64,000 nucleotides of DNA from Pseudomonadota bacterium (GCA_018241425.1 JAFEDU010000001.1:992001-1056000); one strand, 5' to 3'. Counted from the first letter of the stretch, positions 38,316 through 48,014 are shown. Program-made: numbers and translations. Notes: a model not told the origin generated them from the letters alone.

Positions 38316-39017
38316 TTAATAACTTGCGCGCGGGGGTTGGGCCACATCGTCACGAAGGTAGACCGGGACGGCGGCCTCTGGCGGCAACATGCGGCCGGCG
38401 TGGGCCTCCCGGACCGCCAGCGTTGCGACCTCATGGGCGCGGGGCCAGAGCGCTGGCCGGACCTGTGAACCGCCACGTCTAAGGTTCCGCTCAAGGTCGG
38501 GGTAGGCGGCAAACCCGCTGCCCGCCAGGAGGGGCGCGGGCCCCGAGTCCCACGAGGCAGGGAGGGACACGCGGCCGGGCGCGAGCACGGCCTCTGCAGC
38601 AGCGGGCGCAGCCGGGTCGGCCAGTGTGTGCTCGCAGGCGCCGCAGTACACCTCCCCCATGCGCGCATCCGTGCATACGAGAGCACGCGAGGTGCCCGGA
38701 ACCTCGTAGAACGCACGCAGCGCGAGGGCCCGCAGGTCGGACACGGGAATGACCGGTAGCCCGGCGCCAAAGGCCAGGCCCTGGGTGATGCTGGCAGCGA
38801 GCCGCACTCCCGTGAACGCGCCGGGTCCGCGGCCGAACGCGATGGCGGTGAGGCCCGCAAGGCTCACCCCACCCTCGGCCAGCACCTCCTGCACCATCGG
38901 CAGGATGCGCTCGGACTGCCCGCGCGCAAGCAGCGCCTCGCGGCCGATGAGCGCCCCGTCAATAAGTAGTGCGGCCGAGCAGTTCTCGGTGGCGGTATCG
39001 AGCGCGAGTATCTTCAC
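38316..39017 (-). CDS. tsaB: tRNA t6A biosynthesis protein TsaB
   Basis: TsaB is the partner of TsaD in forming threonylcarbamoyl-adenosine at tRNA position 37. The 233-residue ASKHA-fold protein starts [18 protein letters not shown] and has the family loop [24 protein letters not shown] (quoted in part). The start is GTG at 39015-39017, overlapping the helicase stop by 4 bp. The frame upstream is a shadow of the helicase gene. Confidence 0.93.
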   Translation of the reverse strand: MKILALDTATENCSAALLIDGALIGREALLARGQSERILPMVQEVLAEGGVSLAGLTAIAFGRGPGAFTGVRLAASITQGLAFGAGLPVIPVSDLRALALRAFYEVPGTSRALVCTDARMGEVYCGACEHTLADPAAPAAAEAVLAPGRVSLPASWDSGPAPLLAGSGFAAYPDLERNLRRGGSQVRPALWPRAHEVATLAVREAHAGRMLPPEAAVPVYLRDDVAQPPRASY

Positions 39018-41002
39018 GGCAGCGCCTGAGCCTTGGGCACGGGCGCGCGGAAGTGGCGACGCAGGAAGCGCAATACGTCCTCGGGCTCGCGGGTGATGAC
39101 GGGGGTCGGGAGCGCCGTCAGGAACACCCGGCCGTAGCTCTTGCCGAGGATGCGCGGATCGCAGACCACCACCACGCCGTGGTCCTCCTCGCTGCGGATC
39201 AGGCGCCCCACTCCCTGCTTCAGGGCGAGTGCCGCCTCCGGCAGCTGGTAGTCGCGGAACGCGTTCGCGCCGGTCGAGGTCAGGTGCTCGATGCGCGCGC
39301 GCACCAGCGGGTCCTCCGGGGAGGCGAACGGCAGCTTCTCGATGATCACCAGCCGCAGCGCATCGCCCTTGACGTCCACGCCCTCCCAGAAGCTCGCCGT
39401 CCCGAGGAGCACGGCGTTGCCGTCGGCGCGGAAGTCCTCGAGCATGCGCTCGCGCGGCGCCTCGCCCTGCACCAGGAGCTTGAACGGGGGACTGCCGCCC
39501 CAGCGTTGGCGCAGGAGCTGCGCCGCCTGGGTGAGTGCCCGGTGACTGGTGAACAGCACGAAGGCTCCGCCGCCGGCGGCGCGGATCAGGGGCTCGGCGG
39601 TCTCCATGACCGCCGCCAGGTACGCGGGCGCCGCGGGATCGGGCAGGCCGTGCGGCAGGTACAGGAGGCTCTGGCGCTCGTAGTCGAACGGGCTGTCGAT
39701 GCGCAGCGTCGCCGCGTGGTCCAGTCCGAGGCGGCGGGTGAAGTGCCCGAACTCCTCGCCCACGCACAGCGTGGCCGAGGTGAAAACCCACGCCCCGCCG
39801 CGCGCCTCGATGAGGGCGCGGAAGCGCTCGGCGATGTCGAACGGCATCAGGCTGAGCGTGAAGCCGCGCGCGGTGGCCTCGAGCGTGCGTGCGCCGTCTT
39901 CGTCCTGGTGACTCATGCGCGCCAGGCTCGCGGCAACATCGGCCGCGCGCTCGGCGAGCGGTGTGAGCGGGGAATCCTCCGGCGCCTGTGCGAGCGCCGC
40001 GCGTACCTCGGTGAGTGCGCCGCGCAGCGCCTCGATCGCCTGGTTGAGCGCGGAGGCGCCCGGGGCCCAGGCCTGGCGCAGGCCCGGACGCCCGGCGGCC
40101 GCGCGCAGCGCGGCGAACGCCTCGTCGGCATCCTCCAGCGGCGCGGGACTCGCGGCGCCTTCCGCCGGCAGGCGCGCGGCCTGCGCGGCACCCAGCTCCA
40201 CCCGCAGGTCCTTCAACAGCGTCTCGACCTGGCGGCTGCTCACGTGGGCGCCGAAGAACTGGGTCGCAAGGTCGGGGATCTGGTGAGCCTCGTCGAGGAT
40301 CAGGGCATCCGCCGCCCCCAGGAGGTCACCGAAGCCGTCCTCCTTCAGCGCCAGGTCCGCCAGCAGCAGGTGGTGGTTGACGATCACGATGTCCGACTCG
40401 TGCGCCTCGCGGCGCGCGAGCACGACGTGGCAGCGCGCGAACTCCGCGCAGCGCGCGCCGAGGCAGCTCTCGCGCGTGGAGGTGACCTGGCTCCACACCG
40501 GGTGCGAATCCGACAGGCCACGGATCTCGGCGAGATCGCCGCGCTGCGTGGTGCGCGCCCAGCGCCGCACGCGCGCCAGCATCGCCTGGGCCGCGCGGCG
40601 CGGTGCCGCGCTCATGTGCTCGAGCGCGAGCTGCTCGCCTGAGTCCTCGAGGCGCGTGATGCGGTAGCGGCACAGGTAGTTGGTGCGCCCCTTCAGGAGC
40701 GACACCCGCGCGGGCCGCCCGAGCGCTGCGGCGACCAGCGGCAGGTCCTTGGCGAACAGCTGGTCCTGCAGCGTGCGGGTCCCGGTGGAGATGAGGATGC
40801 GGCGTCCCGACAGCAGCGCCGGCACCAGGTACGCGAAGGTCTTGCCCGTGCCGGTGCCGGCCTCGACCACGAGCGCGCCGCGCTCCCGCAGCGCGTTCTC
40901 GACGCGCTGCGCCATGTGCAGCTGCTCGGCACGCGCCCGGAAGTCCGGCAACGCCTGCGCCAGGGGTCCCTCCGGGCTGAATATGTCCTGAAGATCGAGC
41001 AT
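39014..41002 (-). CDS. DinG/YoaA-type superfamily 2 helicase with iron-sulfur cluster
   Basis: A 662-residue XPD-like DNA helicase. Walker A is in EAGTGTGKTFAYLVPALL and the DEAH box in ALILDEAHQIPD. Four cysteines that should bind a 4Fe-4S cluster are visible in NYLCRYR and ESCLGARCAEFARCHVV. Late motifs include FWEGVDVKGDALRLVIIEKL and QGVGRLIRSEEDHGVVVVCD. Size and motifs fit YoaA better than DinG; YoaA helps repair stalled forks. The ATG at 41000-41002 gives the family N-terminus. It is coupled to tsaB, a frequent arrangement. Confidence 0.9.
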   Translation of the reverse strand: MLDLQDIFSPEGPLAQALPDFRARAEQLHMAQRVENALRERGALVVEAGTGTGKTFAYLVPALLSGRRILISTGTRTLQDQLFAKDLPLVAAALGRPARVSLLKGRTNYLCRYRITRLEDSGEQLALEHMSAAPRRAAQAMLARVRRWARTTQRGDLAEIRGLSDSHPVWSQVTSTRESCLGARCAEFARCHVVLARREAHESDIVIVNHHLLLADLALKEDGFGDLLGAADALILDEAHQIPDLATQFFGAHVSSRQVETLLKDLRVELGAAQAARLPAEGAASPAPLEDADEAFAALRAAAGRPGLRQAWAPGASALNQAIEALRGALTEVRAALAQAPEDSPLTPLAERAADVAASLARMSHQDEDGARTLEATARGFTLSLMPFDIAERFRALIEARGGAWVFTSATLCVGEEFGHFTRRLGLDHAATLRIDSPFDYERQSLLYLPHGLPDPAAPAYLAAVMETAEPLIRAAGGGAFVLFTSHRALTQAAQLLRQRWGGSPPFKLLVQGEAPRERMLEDFRADGNAVLLGTASFWEGVDVKGDALRLVIIEKLPFASPEDPLVRARIEHLTSTGANAFRDYQLPEAALALKQGVGRLIRSEEDHGVVVVCDPRILGKSYGRVFLTALPTPVITREPEDVLRFLRRHFRAPVPKAQALP

Positions 41003-41157
41003 CTCTAGAGGGCGTCGCAAGAGCAGCCGGACCCGGGACGCAGCGGCTTCCGGAGTGACTTATCTTGCTGAATTATCTGCAAACTGGTGCGCGGCAGTCC
41101 GTTGACCGACAATGGTGCCGCCACCCCACTTTATCAGGGCCAGGGAAGCGCCCGGGA

Positions 41158-41163
41158 TATACT
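41158..41163 (+). promoter_or_regulatory. Possible -10 of pckG
   Basis: TATACT matches the sigma70 -10 at 5 of 6 positions and would start transcription about 35 bp before the pckG ATG. No convincing -35 is found at 16-18 bp, so an activator or another promoter may be involved. Confidence 0.3.
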
Positions 41164-41204
41164 TCGCGGCTTCCCGGGGCCACCACTACAAAAGGAACCT
41201 GCGG

Positions 41205-42977
41205 ATGGCTACCGCCGCACACACCCTGCTGCCTCTGTCGCAATTGAGCCGCCCGGTCACCCAGTGGGTGAACCAGGTCCGCGAGCTCACCCAGCCCCGT
41301 GCGGTCCGCTGGTGCGAGGGTACGGAGGCCGAGGCCCGCGAGCTCACGGCCGAGCTGCTCAAGAGCGGCGAGCTCAAGAACCTGAACCCCGAGTTCTTTC
41401 CCGGCTGCCAGCTCTACCGCTCGGCGCCCTCGGACGTCGCCCGCGTCGAGCACCTGACCTACATCTGCACGCGCTCCCAGGAGGACGCGGGCCCCAACAA
41501 CCACTGGATGGACCCGCAGGCTGCGCACGCCAAGATGCGCGACCTGTTCCGCGGCTGCATGCGTGAGCGCACGCTGTACGTCATCCCCTACTGCATGGGG
41601 CCGCTCGACTCACCGCTGGCGCGCTGCGGGGTCGAGATCACCGACAGCCCCTATGTCGTTCTCAACATGCTGATCATGACCCGAGCCGGCCGCCCGGCGC
41701 TCGAGCGCATCGCCCGCGAAGGCGGCTTCGTGCGCGGCCTGCACTCGACCGGCGAGCTCGACCCCGAGCGGCGCTTCATCATGCACTTCCCGGAAGAGCT
41801 CTCGATCGAGAGCTTCGGTTCCGGCTATGGCGGCAATGCGCTGCTCGGCAAGAAGTGCCACGCGCTGCGCATCGCCAGCTGGCAGGCCCGCAGCGAGGGC
41901 TGGCTGGCCGAGCACATGCTCATCGTGGGGCTGGAGAGCCCGCGCGGGGAAACGCACTACGTCGCCTGCGCCTTCCCCTCCGCCTGCGGCAAGACCAACC
42001 TCGCGATGCTGATTCCGCCCGAATCGCTGCCGGGATGGCGCGTGTACACCGTCGGTGATGACATCGCCTGGCTGCACCCGGGAGAGGACGGGCGCCTGTG
42101 GGCGATCAACCCGGAAGCCGGCTACTTCGGCGTGGTCCCCGGCACCAACCCGCAGACCAACCGCAACGCCTACGAGATGATCCGCCGCGACACGCTGTTC
42201 ACCAACGTCGCGGTAACGGCCGACAACCAGCCCTGGTGGGAGGGCCTGCCCAGCGGCAAGCCGGCGCTCGACTGGCAGGGGCGCCCCTACGATCCGGCCA
42301 ACGGACCGGCGGCGCACCCGAACTCACGCTTCACGGTCTCGGCACGGCGCAACCCGAGCTGGTCGCCGCACGCGGAGGACGCCCGCGGGGTGCCGATCTC
42401 GGCGCTGGTGTTCGGCGGCCGCCGCCGCGAGGTCGCGCCGCTGGTGTACGAGGCGCGCGACTGGCGCCATGGGGTCCTGGTCGGGGCCTCGGTGGCCTCC
42501 GAGACCACCGCCGCGGCGGTCGGCCAGGTCGGCGTCACCCGCCGCGACCCGATGGCGATGCAGCCGTTCTGCGGCTACAACTTCGGCGACTACTGGCAGC
42601 ACTGGCTGAACGTCGGCGCCAGGCTCGCGCGGCCACCGCGCATCTACCACGTCAACTGGTTCCGCCGCGATGCCCAGGGGAAGTTCCTGTGGCCGGGCTA
42701 CGGGGAGAACCTGCGGGTGCTCGCCTGGATGCTCGAACGCTGCGCGGGGCGTGCCGGCGCGAGTGCGAGTGCCATCGGCAACCTGCCCCGGCCTAAGGAC
42801 CTGAACACGCACGGGCTCAACCTGGCCCCGGGCGCGCTCGAGGCGCTGCTGACGGTGGATCCGGCGCTGTGGCGCCGCGAGGTGGGCGAGATCCGCGAGT
42901 ACCTCGCCAAGTTCGGCGCACGCCTGCCGGCGGCGCTGCTCGAGGAGCTGGGCAAGACCGAGCAGCAACTCGGCTGA
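41205..42977 (+). CDS. pckG: Phosphoenolpyruvate carboxykinase (GTP)
   Basis: This enzyme converts oxaloacetate and GTP to PEP and CO2, the entry to gluconeogenesis, or runs in reverse for anaplerosis. The 590 residues carry the GTP-type features: the P-loop with the reactive cysteine FPSACGKTNLAML, HSTGELDPERRFIMHFPE, GDDIAWLHPGEDGRLWAINPE (in part), RRRDPM-type loop RRDPMAMQPFCGYNFGDYWQHW (in part). It is the GTP type, not the ATP-dependent pckA of enterics. The ATG at 41203-41207 region (41205) has AAGGAA about 8 bp upstream. Confidence 0.95.
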   Translation: MATAAHTLLPLSQLSRPVTQWVNQVRELTQPRAVRWCEGTEAEARELTAELLKSGELKNLNPEFFPGCQLYRSAPSDVARVEHLTYICTRSQEDAGPNNHWMDPQAAHAKMRDLFRGCMRERTLYVIPYCMGPLDSPLARCGVEITDSPYVVLNMLIMTRAGRPALERIAREGGFVRGLHSTGELDPERRFIMHFPEELSIESFGSGYGGNALLGKKCHALRIASWQARSEGWLAEHMLIVGLESPRGETHYVACAFPSACGKTNLAMLIPPESLPGWRVYTVGDDIAWLHPGEDGRLWAINPEAGYFGVVPGTNPQTNRNAYEMIRRDTLFTNVAVTADNQPWWEGLPSGKPALDWQGRPYDPANGPAAHPNSRFTVSARRNPSWSPHAEDARGVPISALVFGGRRREVAPLVYEARDWRHGVLVGASVASETTAAAVGQVGVTRRDPMAMQPFCGYNFGDYWQHWLNVGARLARPPRIYHVNWFRRDAQGKFLWPGYGENLRVLAWMLERCAGRAGASASAIGNLPRPKDLNTHGLNLAPGALEALLTVDPALWRREVGEIREYLAKFGARLPAALLEELGKTEQQLG

Positions 42978-42987
42978 AGCGCCGCGC

Positions 42988-43890
42988 CTAGCCTTCCTCG
43001 CAGGTAAAGCGGATCGTCTGCGGCGAGCCCTGCTCGGGCAGGCGCCCGAGCCCGATCATTCCCTGTCCCTTGATCTGCAGGCTGTCACGGCGCACGAAGG
43101 ACTCCTCGCCGTCGGCCGTCTGCACGAACGTGCCGTTGGTGCTCTGGTCGATGAGCACGAACTTGCTGCGGTTGATCTCGATGCGCGCGTGCAGGCGGGA
43201 GATGAGACTCCCCTTCACCACCACGTCGTTGTCCTCGGCGCGCCCGATCGTGATGCTCGGGTGACGCTCGTCCATCACCACTTCCCGGTCCTGGCACCGC
43301 AGCCGCAAGCGCATGGTGCGCGCCGGACGCTGCTCGGTGGCGATGCCGGGCACCATGCTGGTGATGTCCTCGGTCTGCCACAGCACCTCGTAGAGCGCGA
43401 CCTCGTTGCCCTGCCCCTTGATGGTGGCGATGTCGATCTGGCGGCACGCGGCCCGCCATTCCGGGGACAACTTCTCGACGGTGGCAGCGGTGGTGACGAT
43501 CTGCCCGGCCTTGGCCTGGCTGGTCATGCGGTTGGCGGTGTGCACGGCGGCGCCGAACACGTCGCGGTTCTCGAGCATCACGGGACCGAAGTGGCAGCCG
43601 ATGCGGATGGCGACCGGCTGACCGTCAACCTTGAGCTGGGCATGGCTGGAGATCTGCTGTTGCATCTGGGCGGCGGCGTTGAGCGCCGCATCGGCGCTCG
43701 GAAAGGTCGCCATCACCTCATCGCCCATGGTCTTGATGACCGTGCCCTGGCGCTGCTCGGTCGCGCTGCGCATCACGTCGATGCAGATCGCGACCATATC
43801 GCGGGCGCGCAGATCACCCATGATGTCGTATAGACGCGTAGAACCTACGACGTCCGCGAACAGGATGGCGAGTTCGATGTCTTTGCCCAT
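42988..43890 (-). CDS. Class III nucleotide cyclase with C-terminal FHA domain
   Basis: A 300-residue soluble protein. The N-terminal cyclase homology domain (about 1-175) keeps both metal aspartates, D13 in LFADVVGSTRL and D57 in IKTMGDEVMATF, and the adenine-selecting Lys K53, so it may be an active adenylate cyclase. NRMTSQAKAGQIV is the transition-state loop. An FHA domain (about 200-295) follows, with ITIGRAEDNDVVVKG, SRLHARIEI and STNGTFV, which should bind phosphothreonine proteins. The order cyclase-FHA suggests cAMP synthesis gated by a Ser/Thr kinase. No such kinase lies in the window. It is convergent with pckG, 10 bp apart. Confidence 0.88.
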   Translation of the reverse strand: MGKDIELAILFADVVGSTRLYDIMGDLRARDMVAICIDVMRSATEQRQGTVIKTMGDEVMATFPSADAALNAAAQMQQQISSHAQLKVDGQPVAIRIGCHFGPVMLENRDVFGAAVHTANRMTSQAKAGQIVTTAATVEKLSPEWRAACRQIDIATIKGQGNEVALYEVLWQTEDITSMVPGIATEQRPARTMRLRLRCQDREVVMDERHPSITIGRAEDNDVVVKGSLISRLHARIEINRSKFVLIDQSTNGTFVQTADGEESFVRRDSLQIKGQGMIGLGRLPEQGSPQTIRFTCEEG

Positions 43891-43927
43891 GCGAAGCGGA
43901 CGATTATACGCAAGCGTCCCCTGACCG

Positions 43928-44959
43928 CTACCGAAACGCCGGGGTCGCCCGGGCGCGACGCAGAGCCTGCTGGAACAGGTCCGGGCCCGCCGCCGGTGCG
44001 CGCGCCCCCTCGCTCAGCGCGCGGCGAAACTCGCGCGCGCCAGGCTGGCCGTTCATCAGCCCCAGCATGTGACGCGCGATCGACGAAAGACGCACGCCGC
44101 CGCGGGCGAGTTCGTGGCCCGCGTACCGCGCCATGCGCTCCATCATGACGGCCGGGTCAGGCGGCGCGAGGTGGTCGGCACCCAGGCTCTCCTGCAGCTG
44201 CGCCAACAGGTACGGCCGGTGGTAAGCCTCGCGCCCGAGCATCACGCCGTCGCTCCACGTCAGGGCCTCGCGGACCGAAGCCACGTCCCGAAAGCCCCCA
44301 TTCACCACCAACGGCAGATGGGGGAACTCGCGCCGCAACGCCCGCACCACCTCATATCGCAGGGGGGGCACCTCTCGATTGTCCTTCGGCGTCAGTCCTC
44401 CGAGGACGGCCTGGCGCGCATGCACGATGGCCACGCGGCAGCCCGCGGAAGTCACGGCCCCTACAAACTCGACCAGGTGCGCGAAATCGCCCTCCCCGTA
44501 CTGCGCCACGGCCCGCGCGGCCTCGCCCGCGCGGGCCGTGATCACGCCGATGCGCATCTTCACCGTGACGGGGACGCGCACGGCAGCGCTCATCGCCGCC
44601 ACGCACTCGGCCACGAGGCTCGGCTCGAGCATCAGGCAAGCGCCGAAGGCCCCGCGGGCCACGCGCTCGCTGGGACAGCCGCAGTTGAGGTTGATCTCGT
44701 CGTACCCCATGGCCTCGCCGATGCGGGCCGCCTCGGCCAGTTCGTGCGGCTCCGATCCGCCGAGCTGCAGCGCCACCGGATGCTCCTCGGGATCGAATCC
44801 GAGCAGGTAGTCGCGGTCGCCGCGCAAGATTGCGGCGGCGGTGATCATCTCGGTGTACAGGAGCGCGTCGCGCGAGAACCCCCTGAGGAAGTACCGGCAG
44901 TGCCTGTCGGTCCAGTCCATCATCGGCGCAACGCTGATTCTTCTGTCTAACATGCCCAT
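43928..44959 (-). CDS. dusA: tRNA-dihydrouridine synthase A
   Basis: DusA is an FMN enzyme that reduces uridine at positions 20/20a of tRNA. It starts with ISVAPMMDWTDRHCRYFLR. The catalytic cysteine lies in LNCGCPSERVARGAFGACLM, and FMN contacts are in VNGGFRDVASV and DGVMLGREAYHRPYLL. Two starts are possible, ATG at 44959 (MGMLDRR) or 44953; I list the longer. Length 343 is normal. It ends 38 bp from the cyclase-FHA gene upstream region. Confidence 0.92.
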   Translation of the reverse strand: MGMLDRRISVAPMMDWTDRHCRYFLRGFSRDALLYTEMITAAAILRGDRDYLLGFDPEEHPVALQLGGSEPHELAEAARIGEAMGYDEINLNCGCPSERVARGAFGACLMLEPSLVAECVAAMSAAVRVPVTVKMRIGVITARAGEAARAVAQYGEGDFAHLVEFVGAVTSAGCRVAIVHARQAVLGGLTPKDNREVPPLRYEVVRALRREFPHLPLVVNGGFRDVASVREALTWSDGVMLGREAYHRPYLLAQLQESLGADHLAPPDPAVMMERMARYAGHELARGGVRLSSIARHMLGLMNGQPGAREFRRALSEGARAPAAGPDLFQQALRRARATPAFR

Positions 44960-45013
44960 TGCATGGGGATTGAGTCGAGGCACATTAGCATGGCAGCAGG
45001 GATTGAACATGCC

Positions 45014-45026
45014 ACTACACTGTAGT
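45014..45026 (+). promoter_or_regulatory. Palindrome upstream of brnTA, candidate operator
   Basis: ACTACA, one base, TGTAGT is a perfect inverted repeat 13 bp before the brnT ATG. BrnTA systems are repressed by the BrnA antitoxin or the complex at their own promoter, so this is a natural operator candidate. No consensus from other species was checked. Confidence 0.45.
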
Positions 45027-45039
45027 TACGCTAACAAAT

Positions 45040-45333
45040 ATGGGCCTGCTTCGCCTTGAATGGGACGAAAGAGGGAATGCCACCAATCGGCGCAAGCACG
45101 GGGTGTCCTTTGAAGAAGCACGAACGGCATTTCTTGACGACAACGCACGGGTGATCCCGGATCCGGATCACTCAGAGGGCGAAGACCGATTCGTTCTAAT
45201 TGGACTGAGCATTTCCCTGCGGGTCTTGGTCGTCTGCCACTGTCATCGTCAGACTGACGAGGTCGTCCGCATCATTTCGGCTCGAAGAGCCGACCAGAAT
45301 GAAACCAAGCAGTACCAATGGTGGCTGAAATGA
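45040..45333 (+). CDS. brnT: BrnT-family ribonuclease toxin
   Basis: BrnT is a RelE-like ribonuclease toxin. The 97-residue protein shows the family pattern: LEWDERGNATNRRKHGVSFEEA near the N-terminus (in part), a central beta core with DRFVLIGLSISLRVLVVCHC, and ISARRADQNETKQYQ at the C-terminus, where the basic and acidic residues contribute to activity. The stop overlaps the brnA start by 4 bp. This gene and the next are visibly lower in GC (mid 50s percent by eye) than the surroundings, a sign of transfer. Confidence 0.9.
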   Translation: MGLLRLEWDERGNATNRRKHGVSFEEARTAFLDDNARVIPDPDHSEGEDRFVLIGLSISLRVLVVCHCHRQTDEVVRIISARRADQNETKQYQWWLK

Positions 45334-45539
45334 AAAAGCGCTATGACTTCTCCAAGTCAGTTCGGAATCCGTACCTGAGCAAGGTGAGGAAGCAGCTTAC
45401 GATCCGCCTTGATCGCGACACCATCGCTTACTTCAAGGCACTCGCGGAGAAGAGCGGCATCCCCTACCAGAATCTCATCAATCTCTACTTGAGAGATTGC
45501 GCTGAATCGGCCAAGACTCTGACCATGAAATGGAACTAG
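45330..45539 (+). CDS. brnA: BrnA-family antitoxin
   Basis: A 69-residue ribbon-helix-helix antitoxin. It starts MKKRYDFSKSVRNPYLSK, then KQLTIRLDRDTIAYFKALAEKSG, the RHH strand and first helix, and GIPYQNLINLYLRDCA. The frame opens four codons earlier, but the ATG at 45330 overlaps the brnT stop as ATGA and gives the expected protein. It should bind and silence BrnT and repress the operon. Confidence 0.9.
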   Translation: MKKRYDFSKSVRNPYLSKVRKQLTIRLDRDTIAYFKALAEKSGIPYQNLINLYLRDCAESAKTLTMKWN

Positions 45540-45551
45540 GCGGCGCTTGGC

Positions 45552-47201
45552 ATGCTGCGCAGGCTAATCGCGACATTCCTGTTGGTGCTTACGGCAACTG
45601 CCGCAGCTGCTCCGCACCAGCACGCGAACAACGACAGGCTGGGAGAGGTAGAGTTCAAGACCTCGTGCGGAATGGAGGCCAGCAAGGACTTCGATCGCGC
45701 AGTCGCCCTCCTGCACTCCTTCCAGTTCAGCCGTGCAATCGAGGGGTTCGATGCAGTACTCAAGGACGACCCGACCTGCGCCATCGCGTACTGGGGCCGC
45801 GCGCTGAGCTACTGGGGCAATCCTTTCGCTCCCGGGGCGAAGGATGCCTCCCAATTGCAGCTCGGGTGGGATAGCGCCAGACGCGGCAGCGAGCTCCGCG
45901 CCAGGACGGAGCGTGAACAGGCCTACATCGCCGCGGTCGGCACGCTGTACACCGACTATACGAGCACACCCCAGAGATCGCGCATGCGCCTCTATCGGGA
46001 CGCCATGGAGCGCGTCTCGACCCAGTACCCGAACGACAGCGAGGCCGAGATTTTTTACGCGCTGGCTCTCGCAGCCGGAGCGGACCCGGCGGACAAGACC
46101 TACGCCGACCAGCGCCGGGCGGGTGCGATTCTTGAGCGGCTATTCCGGCAGGAGCCCAATCATCCCGGCCTCGCGCACTACATCATCCATGCGTACGACG
46201 TGCCGCCGCTGGCCAATCAGTCCCTGGCGGCGGCGCAGCGGTATGCGTCGATTGCCCCCGATGCGCCTCACGCTCTACACATGCCCTCTCACACGTTTAC
46301 ACGCTTGGGGTACTGGCAGGAGTCCATCGACAGCAACGTCGCAGCCGCGGAAGCTGCGCGGCGCCAGGGACAGACGGCGGAGGAATTGCATGCCAGCGAC
46401 TACGAGACCTACGCGTACCTGCAGACCGGCCAGGACCAGTCAGCGGAGCGGATCGTAGAGTCGTTGCCCGAGATTGCCTCCCGCTTCGACCCGAAAGCCG
46501 CGCTGGTCGGCGCCGGGCCGCCCGCGGCTGGTTTCTTCGCACTTGCGGCAATCCCCGCGCGCTACGCGCTGGAGCGGCAGCAGTGGCAAGAGGCAGAGAA
46601 GCTCACCCTGCACGAGACGGCCTTTCCTTACGCTGACGCGATGACATGGTTTGCCCGCGGACTGGGGGCGGCCCACCTCGGGCACCGGGACGAGGCGGTG
46701 CAGGCCGGGGAGGCTCTGAAGCGGATTCAGGAACGCCTGGTTCAGGCGCACGAGCCCTACTGGGCTGGACAGGTAGAGATCCAGGCGACCGAGGTGTCGG
46801 CGTGGACCGCGCTTACCGCCGGCGACAAAGCGGGAGCCCTGAGACTGATGAACCATGCGGCGGATCTCGAGGACGCGACGGAAAAGAGCGCAGTCACGCC
46901 CGGTCCGCTGGCCCCAGCGCGGGAGCTGCTGGGACAGATCTATCTGGAGCTCGACCAGCCCGCCCCGGCGCTGGATGAGTTTGATGCGACACTGCGCAAG
47001 GAGCCGCGGCGCTTCCGCTCACTCTACGGAGCGGCGCATGCCGCCGAGCTGGCCGGCAACCGGGAAGCGAGCCAACGGTACTTCAGGGAGCTTCTGGAGG
47101 TGTGCGCCAAGGCAGACCGTCCGGGAAGGACCGAATTGCAGGCGGCACGGAGTGCAGTATCTCCCTCCACCGCGCAATCGTCTCCAGGCAGCGGGCGTTA
47201 A
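45552..47201 (+). CDS. Secreted tetratricopeptide-repeat protein
   Basis: A 549-residue exported protein of unknown function. The signal peptide (about 1-20, ending ATAAAA) precedes a His-containing segment. TPR-like helices fill the rest: DFDRAVALLHSFQFSRAIEGF, GFDAVLKDDPTCAIAYWGRALSYWGNP (in part), and later APALDEFDATLRKEPRRFRSL with LYGAAHAAELAGN. The central HALHMPSHTFTRLGYWQ is a recurring feature of a conserved family of such proteins. It begins 12 bp after brnA but differs in composition, so it is a chance neighbour. Function is not known to me. Confidence 0.8.
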   Translation: MLRRLIATFLLVLTATAAAAPHQHANNDRLGEVEFKTSCGMEASKDFDRAVALLHSFQFSRAIEGFDAVLKDDPTCAIAYWGRALSYWGNPFAPGAKDASQLQLGWDSARRGSELRARTEREQAYIAAVGTLYTDYTSTPQRSRMRLYRDAMERVSTQYPNDSEAEIFYALALAAGADPADKTYADQRRAGAILERLFRQEPNHPGLAHYIIHAYDVPPLANQSLAAAQRYASIAPDAPHALHMPSHTFTRLGYWQESIDSNVAAAEAARRQGQTAEELHASDYETYAYLQTGQDQSAERIVESLPEIASRFDPKAALVGAGPPAAGFFALAAIPARYALERQQWQEAEKLTLHETAFPYADAMTWFARGLGAAHLGHRDEAVQAGEALKRIQERLVQAHEPYWAGQVEIQATEVSAWTALTAGDKAGALRLMNHAADLEDATEKSAVTPGPLAPARELLGQIYLELDQPAPALDEFDATLRKEPRRFRSLYGAAHAAELAGNREASQRYFRELLEVCAKADRPGRTELQAARSAVSPSTAQSSPGSGR

Positions 47202-47270
47202 CGGGAGATCACGTGACTCCGGGCTAGCATCCTGAACTCCGCGTTCGAACGCTGACGAGAAAACATCCCC

Positions 47271-48014
47271 GTGGCCGACACCAGCGATAACCCACGCCTC
47301 TCCAAGCGCATGAGCGAACTCGGCCTGTGCTCACGCCGCGAGGCGGACCGCTGGATCACCAACGGCTGGGTGAAGGTCGACGGCAAGGTCGTCGACACAC
47401 TGGGCGTTCGCGTGTCGCCCGAGGCGCGCATCGAGATCGATCCAGCGGCTCGCGCGCACCAGAGCGGGCAGGTCACGATCCTGCTGCACAAGCCAGTCGG
47501 CTATGTCTCAGGACAGGCCGAGGACGGCTACGAACCGGCCATCGTGCTGGTCCGGCCCGAGAACCGCTGGGCCGCAGATCCCTCTCCGATCGAGTTCAAA
47601 CCCGCGCACCTGCGCGGCCTCGCCCCCGCCGGGCGGCTGGACATCGACTCGACCGGGTTACTGGTACTGACCCAGGATGGCCGGGTCGCCAAGCAGCTGA
47701 TCGGCGAGGATTCGTCGGTCGAGAAGGAATACCTGGTCCGCGTCGAGGGCACCCTTGGCCCGGAAGGCCTCAAGCGCCTGCGGTTCGGGCTGACGCTCGA
47801 TGGGATGAAACTCAAGCCCGCAGAGGTCTCATGGCAGAACGAGCAGCAGCTGCGCTTCGTCTTGCGCCAGGGCCGTAAGCGCCAGATTCGGCGCATGTGC
47901 GAGCTCGTCGGCCTCTCGGTCACTGGACTGAAGCGGGTCCGCAGCGGCAACGTGCCGCTGGGAGGCCTGCCGGTCGGCAAATGGCGCTACCTGAGACCAG
48001 ATGAAAAATTCTGA
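47271..48014 (+). CDS. rluF: RsuA/RluF-family pseudouridine synthase
   Basis: A 247-residue enzyme that converts uridine to pseudouridine in 23S rRNA. An S4 domain (about 9-60, [21 protein letters not shown] in part) precedes the catalytic core. The catalytic aspartate lies in [26 protein letters not shown] and [15 protein letters not shown] are further family motifs. The S4 start and the shortened N-terminal catalytic lobe fit RluF best; RluB, RluE and RsuA are alternatives. The start is GTG at 47271. Confidence 0.85.
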   Translation: MADTSDNPRLSKRMSELGLCSRREADRWITNGWVKVDGKVVDTLGVRVSPEARIEIDPAARAHQSGQVTILLHKPVGYVSGQAEDGYEPAIVLVRPENRWAADPSPIEFKPAHLRGLAPAGRLDIDSTGLLVLTQDGRVAKQLIGEDSSVEKEYLVRVEGTLGPEGLKRLRFGLTLDGMKLKPAEVSWQNEQQLRFVLRQGRKRQIRRMCELVGLSVTGLKRVRSGNVPLGGLPVGKWRYLRPDEKF

